This document shows, piece by piece, positions 14,035 through 18,806 of a stretch of 18,806 nucleotides of DNA. Source of the DNA: CAZGSG01 sp964528095. GTDB lineage: Bacteria; Bacteroidota; Bacteroidia; Chitinophagales; Chitinophagaceae. The notes beneath the pieces are model-generated. The model saw only the letters and a program-made list of their open reading frames with translations. It had not been told where the DNA came from and made no database searches. The translations under genes and the position numbers were made by a program. How positions within the stretch are numbered: the stretch's first letter is position 1; each line of letters begins with the position of its first letter. The stretch is taken from NCBI GenBank assembly GCA_964528095.1, contig CAZGSG010000104.1, positions 1 through 18,806 of the forward strand. The letters run 5' to 3'.

Positions 14035-15693
14035 TTATAAGGAGATACCACGTTTCCAGGGAATAAAATCGGCATGATTTCCCCTGTCTGCTTTTGCTGT
14101 TTCTTCTCCCGAAGCGAGACGGATAATATATTCCAGTATTCGTTCACCCACCTGCTCCGGGGTTTCTTCTCCACTGATCACTGTACCTGCGTCGAGATCA
14201 ATGATATCATTCATCTTGTTGTATAACCGCGTATTGGTCGCAATTTTTACAACCGGGCAGATAGGATTCCCGGTAGGTGTGCCAAGACCGGTAGTAAATA
14301 ACACGATGGTAGCGCCGGCACCTACTTCGGCCGTGGTCGATTCAATATCACTGCCGGGCGTACATAATAAACTAAGACCAGGCTTACTGACTTTTTCCGG
14401 GTAGTCCAGCACATCCATGATAGGTGAAGTGCCCGCTTTTTTTGCAGCACCGGCAGATTTAATCGCATCAGTGATCAGCCCGTCGGCAATATTACCTGCC
14501 GATGGATTTGAATCAAAACCCGATCCGATCAGTTTGGCCAGTGAATGATAGGCAGACATAAGTCCTACAAATTTTTTTGCCGCGGTTTCCGATGCGCAAC
14601 GATCTATTAACTCCTGCTCTACCCCACATAGTTCGGGAAATTCTGACAGGATCACGGAAGCGCCAAGCGCCACCAGCAGATCGGATGCATGACCTAATGC
14701 TGGATTGGCGGAGATGCCTGAGAAACCATCAGAGCCTCCACACTCCAGCCCGATACATAATTTATTCAGGGGCGCGGGACGACGTTCCTGCTCATTCGCC
14801 TTCATCAATCCTGCAAATGTTTGTTTGATGGCCAGTTGAAGAAAAACAGCTTCATTACCAACTTCCTGCTGCTCAAGTACGACTAATGGCTTTTGAAAAT
14901 TATCATCCCGTTTCGCGATCTCTTCCTTCAACATGTCCACCTGTGCATTCTGGCAGCCAAGACTCAGGATCGTGGCGCCGGCAACATTCGCATTGGTAAT
15001 ATACCCGGCGAGCAATCCGCAAAGCGAACGGCTATCATCTTTTGTACCGCCACAACCCAGTGTATGTGTGAGCAACTTTATGCCGCTGAGGTTGGGAAAT
15101 AACTGATCGTCTTTTTTATTTTTTTCATCCCGCAGATCTATATCTGCAACAAGTATCTCCTGGGCAGTTTCTCCTGCCTGGTACCTTTTTACCAGTGATG
15201 CTACCTGTTTTCGCTGTGCAGATACATCATTCACATATCCCAGTTCTTTCACCAACGCGTCATACACCACTTCTACATTTTTATTCTCACAAAAAACCAG
15301 CGGAATGATCAACCAGTAGTTAGCCGTGCCTACGGATCCATCGTGGCGATGATAACCTGAAAACTGCCTGTTCTTCCACCGGGAAATATCCGGTGCAATC
15401 CATGTTGTTTTTTTACCGCTGACTGCAAAATCATTGGAAGCATGACGGATATTGCTGGTTGAGATCATCTCTCCTTTGCGGATAGTCTTCACCGCATTGC
15501 CCACCAGCACGCCATACATGATAATAGCATCACCTTCCTGCAGATCCTGAACGGCATATTTATGTTTCGCGGGCACCTGGTCCTTTAATGTCACTGGTTC
15601 CCCCGCTATATCGACCACTGAATGCAGGGGCAGATCTGCAAGAGCCACTTCCACATTATCATCATTATGTATCCTTAGTGTTTTATTTCTCAT
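14035..15693 (-). CDS. uxaA: Altronate dehydratase (UxaA family)
   Basis: 552 residues, full length in the longer Bacteroidota form. An N-terminal SAF domain (about 5-80, RIHNDDNVEVALADLPLHS and PAKHKYAV) precedes the UxaA catalytic region, with YHRHDGSVGTANYWL at 114-128, HTLGCGGTKDDS at 210-221, LGCQNAQ at 245-251, GLECGGSDGFSGISANP at 315-331, PELCGVEQEL at 353-362 and GTPTGNP at 471-477. The reaction is dehydration of D-altronate to 2-keto-3-deoxy-D-gluconate, in the galacturonate/tagaturonate branch, with iron as cofactor in known enzymes. Galactarate dehydratase (GarD) is a related alternative, but the continuous match to Bacteroides-type UxaA favours altronate or a close aldonate. It leads a pair with the KdaD-like gene 30 bases on. 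Confidence 0.9.
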   Translation of the reverse strand: MRNKTLRIHNDDNVEVALADLPLHSVVDIAGEPVTLKDQVPAKHKYAVQDLQEGDAIIMYGVLVGNAVKTIRKGEMISTSNIRHASNDFAVSGKKTTWIAPDISRWKNRQFSGYHRHDGSVGTANYWLIIPLVFCENKNVEVVYDALVKELGYVNDVSAQRKQVASLVKRYQAGETAQEILVADIDLRDEKNKKDDQLFPNLSGIKLLTHTLGCGGTKDDSRSLCGLLAGYITNANVAGATILSLGCQNAQVDMLKEEIAKRDDNFQKPLVVLEQQEVGNEAVFLQLAIKQTFAGLMKANEQERRPAPLNKLCIGLECGGSDGFSGISANPALGHASDLLVALGASVILSEFPELCGVEQELIDRCASETAAKKFVGLMSAYHSLAKLIGSGFDSNPSAGNIADGLITDAIKSAGAAKKAGTSPIMDVLDYPEKVSKPGLSLLCTPGSDIESTTAEVGAGATIVLFTTGLGTPTGNPICPVVKIATNTRLYNKMNDIIDLDAGTVISGEETPEQVGERILEYIIRLASGEETAKADRGNHADFIPWKRGISL

Positions 15694-15901
15694 AGCTATT
15701 TTTTGCGCCCTAATATAATAAAAGTTTACAACCAGGTATAGTCAATACAAGTCCTGTTCTTTNNNNNNNNNNCTTTTTTATCCTTTTGCTCTTTGCGCCC
15801 TCTTATCATTTTCCTCCTGCTTTGTACTTTTTATTCTTCTTTATGATTTTTACTGTTTTTTTGAAACCAACTCATTTATTTTATATGAACCGGTTTATGC
15901 C
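15694..15901. other. AT-rich spacer containing a 10-N assembly gap (15763-15772)
   Basis: 208 bases between the RpiB-like gene and uxaA, with ten N at 15763-15772, so the true length is uncertain. The flanks are pyrimidine-rich on the plus strand, and GCGCCCT occurs on both sides of the gap (near 15703-15712 and 15794-15802), like degenerate CTTTGCGCC-type intergenic repeats. On the minus strand AGGAGG-AAA-ATG (ATG at 15809) opens a frame of 12 codons that runs into the N. I see no TAnnTTTG promoter for uxaA in the visible part. Confidence 0.9.
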
Positions 15902-16396
15902 TCATTGATTACCGGGCATTTCGGGTTGCCATCCTTCTCCTGTGAGATTTATTTCTTCCGCGTCCCTGATCAAACCAAGCGATATATCATGTCGTCCGCC
16001 TTCATACCCGGTATTGAGCCAGGTATCCACGATATCGATTGCTTCAAATACACCGATACAGCGACCGCCAAGACAGAGAATATTTGATTGGTTATGAGCC
16101 GAAGTCATTTTGGCCTGGTAGGTACTGTAACACAGCGCAGCCCTGACGCCTTTGAACTTATTGGCAATGATGCTCATGCCGATACCGGTGGAACAAATCA
16201 ATATGCCGCGGGAAATAGTAGCTGCTGCTACAGCGTTGGCTACTTTAGCCGCATAATAGGGATACCGTACTATCTGTCCTGAATCAGCTCCAATATCCTC
16301 TACGGAATACCCCTTTTTTTCCAGATGTTCTTTCAGCAATACTTTTAGTTCGTATCCCCCGTGATCGTTTCCGATGATGATTGATTTGTTTTGCAT
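15902..16396 (-). CDS. rpiB: RpiB/LacAB-family sugar-phosphate isomerase
   Basis: 164 residues, close to usual. Conserved elements are GNDHGGYELK at 9-18 (D11, H12), CSTGIGMSIIANK at 68-80 (C68 catalytic base, with the T70-G71 phosphate/substrate loop), and HNQSNILCLGGR at 101-112 (H101, N102, R112). Family members interconvert aldose and ketose phosphates: ribose 5-phosphate/ribulose 5-phosphate for RpiB, galactose 6-phosphate/tagatose 6-phosphate for LacAB, and tetrose phosphates for others. The gene begins five bases behind the epimerase gene, inside the sugar-acid operon, so a non-ribose substrate is possible. It could equally serve the ribokinase product made by the left-hand operon. The family is firm and the specificity open. 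Confidence 0.88.
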   Translation of the reverse strand: MQNKSIIIGNDHGGYELKVLLKEHLEKKGYSVEDIGADSGQIVRYPYYAAKVANAVAAATISRGILICSTGIGMSIIANKFKGVRAALCYSTYQAKMTSAHNQSNILCLGGRCIGVFEAIDIVDTWLNTGYEGGRHDISLGLIRDAEEINLTGEGWQPEMPGNQ

Positions 16397-16401
16397 ATAA
16401 T

Positions 16402-17229
16402 CTATCTATATTTTTCGTTATGCCGGTTGACAAACGGCAATAAATAGGCTGCGGTTCTTTTCGCTGCTGTATCGGGGTCCGGCACAGGAAGTATCTCTGC
16501 GCAAACCCATCCGTTATAACCGGCCTGTTTTAGGTGCCCGAAAATATCTTCAAAATCCAAATGGCCCTGACCGGGTGCATGCCTGTTGGAATCGGCTAAA
16601 TGGATATACCGGATATCGCTGACATGTTCGGCAAGTTGCCTGCCTATGGTTTTATCCTCGATATTCATATGAAATACATCGGGCATGAGCAGCATATTTT
16701 TCCTGTCGATTTTTCTAAGCAAGACAATCCCTTCTTCCACGTTATTGATAAAATCTATTTCATACCTGTTTACCGGTTCAAGCATTAAGGTAACGCCGCG
16801 TGTTTGCGCATATGCGCAGAGTTCTCTTACCGTTTCTACAAATAATTTTTCTACATATTCTCTTGAACGGTCGCCGATCTGTCCACGTACACGACCTATA
16901 TTGATCAATTGACCAAAATGCGCTGCCAGGTCTATCAATTCTTTAAATATGTCCATTACTTTTTGTCTTTTGAGTTTGTCATCATGGGTCAGCATTAGTC
17001 CGCCGTCTGCATATACCTGCCCGGTAGATATGCAGGATACTTCAAGCCCATGTTCGTCAAGCAGCCTGGCGAGTTTACCTGCATTTACTTCATCTGCTCT
17101 TTTCAGTGCCAACTCCACTCCCTGGAATCCTAAGGCGGCTATCCCTGGTATGTTTTTTTCAAACCCACGGTACACTACGAATGCACTTGGCAATGCCGCT
17201 GTATCTGCAATAGCAATGGACAGTTTCAT
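16402..17229 (-). CDS. TIM-barrel sugar-acid epimerase, 5-keto-L-gluconate epimerase (IolO)-like
   Basis: 275 residues, AP-endonuclease-2/xylose-isomerase-like barrel. The pattern recalls Thermotoga IolO: STGQVYADGGLMLTHDD at 68-84, NIGRVRGQ at 110-117, LEPVNRYEIDFINN at 150-163, PDVFHMNIED at 183-192 and HLADSNRHAPGQGHLDF at 210-226. E151, D184, H210 and E245 are the expected four metal ligands. IolO interconverts 5-keto-L-gluconate and D-tagaturonate, and D-tagaturonate lies one reduction from D-altronate, the substrate of the uxaA product encoded nearby. That context supports the call. Alternatives within the fold are a hydroxypyruvate isomerase or a ketose 3-epimerase. It sits four bases behind the transporter gene and five bases before the isomerase gene, so it is clearly part of one operon. 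Confidence 0.78.
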   Translation of the reverse strand: MKLSIAIADTAALPSAFVVYRGFEKNIPGIAALGFQGVELALKRADEVNAGKLARLLDEHGLEVSCISTGQVYADGGLMLTHDDKLKRQKVMDIFKELIDLAAHFGQLINIGRVRGQIGDRSREYVEKLFVETVRELCAYAQTRGVTLMLEPVNRYEIDFINNVEEGIVLLRKIDRKNMLLMPDVFHMNIEDKTIGRQLAEHVSDIRYIHLADSNRHAPGQGHLDFEDIFGHLKQAGYNGWVCAEILPVPDPDTAAKRTAAYLLPFVNRHNEKYR

Positions 17230-17233
17230 GACT

Positions 17234-18505
17234 TTATATTTTTGTAGCAGGCCGGATCTTTACAGGTGCTATTTTTTTTATAATGAGAAACAGGAACAAA
17301 AAACCCAGCGGATGCAAAAAACCGGATATGATAAATGCCGGGGCATATCCATGTTTTTCTATTACGAAACCAATGACCAGGCTGAACAACATAGCTCCAT
17401 AGGTAGCCACGCAACCCATCAATCCGGCAACCGAACCCACTACTTTTGATGGAAACATATCCGCCACCAGGGTTTGAACAATCGTTGAATAAAGCTGGTG
17501 ACCAAACATGGCCATGCTGAAAAAGATAATGGCCATCCCCAGTGAGGCATCGGTGATGAATAATGATGCTGGCATCATGGCCGCAGCTATTCCTAATGGA
17601 ATTTTCCGGGCTCTATCCAGCGAATAATTTCTTTTGATCAGGTAGCTGCTCAGCCAGCCACCTAATAAACTGCCGCAACCTGCAAACGCATAGGGTATCC
17701 ATGCATAGTAGCCGATCGCTTTGATATCAAGTCCTCTTACATCATTTAAATATTTGGGAAGCCAGAAGATAAAAAAATACCAGCCCGCGTCCGGTAGAAA
17801 TTTAATAGCGAGTAATCCCCAGAGTTTGCGATACTTAAATAAACTTATCCAGGATATCGGTACATCGCCGGCACTTATTGCTGCTGTTTTGATGGACGAT
17901 TCGATATAACCTATCTCTTTTGCCGTTACGAACCGGCTCTTCTGCGGCAGGCGATAAACCAGCAGCCATACAATCGCCCAAACCAAACCAACCAGGCCAA
18001 ATAGGATAAAAACCCAACGCCAACTAAATACCGCAATGATCAATACAATCAATGGTGGCGCGATCAATGCACCGATACTCGATCCTGTATTGAATATACC
18101 AAAAGCCAGTGAACGTTCTTTTGCGGGAAACCATTCGGAAACAACTTTGGCAGAACCGGGAAATGCGCCGCCTTCACCAATACCCAGCAAAAACCGGGCG
18201 ATGCCGAGTCCCGCAACAGTTGAAACAAATCCATGCAACATATTTGCCAGCGACCACCAGATGATCATGATGGCGTACCCTTTCCTGGAACCAAGTACAT
18301 CAATGATCCTTCCGCCAATCGCGTACATGGTACCATAAGCAAAAAGAAAAAGGCTATTGATCAAACCATAATCAACATCGCTTACCGAAAATGTTTTTCT
18401 TATTTCACTCAACGCCACCGGCAGGTTCTGCCTGTCCAGGTAATTGATTGCCGTAGCCAGTGCAATCAATGCTACGATCCACCAGCGAAAATTCCTGATC
18501 TTCAT
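17234..18505 (-). CDS. MFS transporter, ExuT-like (anion:cation symporter family)
   Basis: 423 residues from the ATG at 18505 (MKIRNFRWWIVALIALATAI). The frame stays open 44 codons further upstream, but that part is out-of-frame SDR coding sequence and makes no sense as a membrane protein start. Features include the first-helix NYLDRQNLPVAL (21-32), the loop 2-3 motif GGRIIDVLGSRKG (64-76), and GIGEGGAFPGSAKVVSEWFP near 108-127, typical of the ExuT/GudP/phthalate branch that carries hexuronates, aldonates and aldarates with protons. About twelve membrane segments. Its start overlaps the SDR stop by four bases (ATGA), indicating translational coupling. It would bring the sugar acid for this operon across the inner membrane. 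The acid itself cannot be named from sequence. Confidence 0.88.
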   Translation of the reverse strand: MKIRNFRWWIVALIALATAINYLDRQNLPVALSEIRKTFSVSDVDYGLINSLFLFAYGTMYAIGGRIIDVLGSRKGYAIMIIWWSLANMLHGFVSTVAGLGIARFLLGIGEGGAFPGSAKVVSEWFPAKERSLAFGIFNTGSSIGALIAPPLIVLIIAVFSWRWVFILFGLVGLVWAIVWLLVYRLPQKSRFVTAKEIGYIESSIKTAAISAGDVPISWISLFKYRKLWGLLAIKFLPDAGWYFFIFWLPKYLNDVRGLDIKAIGYYAWIPYAFAGCGSLLGGWLSSYLIKRNYSLDRARKIPLGIAAAMMPASLFITDASLGMAIIFFSMAMFGHQLYSTIVQTLVADMFPSKVVGSVAGLMGCVATYGAMLFSLVIGFVIEKHGYAPAFIISGFLHPLGFLFLFLIIKKIAPVKIRPATKI

Positions 18506-18806
18506 GATGGCTGCAATGGTTTTCCAAATGAACTGAGCAATCCCCCGTCTACATAAATGATCTGCCCGTTCACAAAATCCGAAGCGGGTGAAGAAAGAAA
18601 TATAGCTGTGCCCACAAGGTCTTCCGGCACACCCCATCTGGCTGCCGGCGTACGGCTGATAATATAATCGTTTAATGGATTACCCGCGGTACGATAGGAT
18701 GTGTTGATCGGCGTGGCTATATAACCGGGACCAATACCGTTTACCTGTATATTATGTGCGGCCCATTCTGTTGCAAGATTACGGGTCAGCCTTTTTAATC
18801 CCCCTT
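18502..18806 (-). CDS. SDR oxidoreductase, gluconate 5-dehydrogenase/KduD type, C-terminal part (5' end outside window)
   Basis: The last 100 residues of a classical short-chain dehydrogenase are present. The window cuts just at the catalytic lysine of YxxxK: the first readable residues are GGLKRLTRNLATEWAAHNI, followed by QVNGIGPGYIATP, SRTPAARWGVPEDLVGTAIF, and SSPASDFVNGQIIYVDGG. The RTPAARWG...FLSS.ASDFVNG block resembles IdnO (5-keto-D-gluconate reductase) more than KduD, though both are close. It would interconvert a sugar acid and its 5-keto form with NAD(P). The stop TGA overlaps the transporter start. Together with the epimerase it suggests 5-keto-aldonate chemistry. The Rossmann half, which decides cofactor and identity, is missing. 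Confidence 0.85.
   Translation of the reverse strand, partial: GGLKRLTRNLATEWAAHNIQVNGIGPGYIATPINTSYRTAGNPLNDYIISRTPAARWGVPEDLVGTAIFLSSPASDFVNGQIIYVDGGLLSSFGKPLQPS

Noticed and set aside
16949..17449. 166-codon plus-strand frame
   Set aside because: Spans the ends of two well-supported minus-strand genes and has no recognisable features.
18506..18637. 44-codon upstream extension of the MFS transporter frame
   Set aside because: It overlaps the SDR coding sequence out of frame, is Cys/Arg-rich and non-hydrophobic; the ATG at 18505 gives the family's normal start and a 4-base ATGA overlap.

Overview
The window looks like a chromosomal contig from a Bacteroidota bacterium, probably of the Chitinophagaceae/Sphingobacteriales type. 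The evidence is a SusC/SusD pair, Bacteroidota-style lipoprotein signals, almost no Shine-Dalgarno sequences, and a good match to the Bacteroidota promoter (TTTG, 21 bases, TAnnTTTG). All recognised genes are on the minus strand, so transcription runs from high to low coordinates. A run of 10 N at 15763-15772 is an assembly gap. I saw no tRNA, rRNA, CRISPR array, transposase or regulator gene.

Right-hand block (18806 down to 13150): sugar-acid catabolism. An SDR cut by the window edge (gluconate 5-dehydrogenase/KduD type) overlaps an ExuT-like MFS transporter by 4 bases. It is followed within a few bases by a TIM-barrel epimerase resembling 5-keto-L-gluconate epimerase (IolO) and by an RpiB/LacAB isomerase. 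After a spacer holding the N gap come a full-length altronate dehydratase (UxaA) and an FAH-family protein resembling archaeal 2-keto-3-deoxy-D-arabinonate dehydratase (KdaD). One reading is: sugar acid imported, oxidised to a 5-keto acid, epimerised to D-tagaturonate, reduced to D-altronate by a reductase not in this window, then dehydrated to a 2-keto-3-deoxy acid.

Middle spacer (12613-13149): two near-identical direct repeats of about 126 bases, a decayed third copy, short inverted repeats at the array edges, and a promoter facing the left-hand block.

Left-hand block (12612 down to 1): ten tightly packed genes, probably one operon starting at the promoter near 12650-12682. They are ribokinase, a GRP/DMT-type sugar permease, SusC, SusD, a metallophosphoesterase lipoprotein, a secreted alpha/beta hydrolase, two secreted formylglycine-type sulfatases, and the start of a secreted ADP-ribosylglycohydrolase-family protein. 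It is a polysaccharide-utilisation-like locus with no recognisable glycoside hydrolase in view. SusC/D with ribokinase, a sugar permease, a phosphoesterase and an ADP-ribosylglycohydrolase suggests, as a hypothesis, capture of ribose from sulfated, esterified or nucleotide-like ribosyl substrates.
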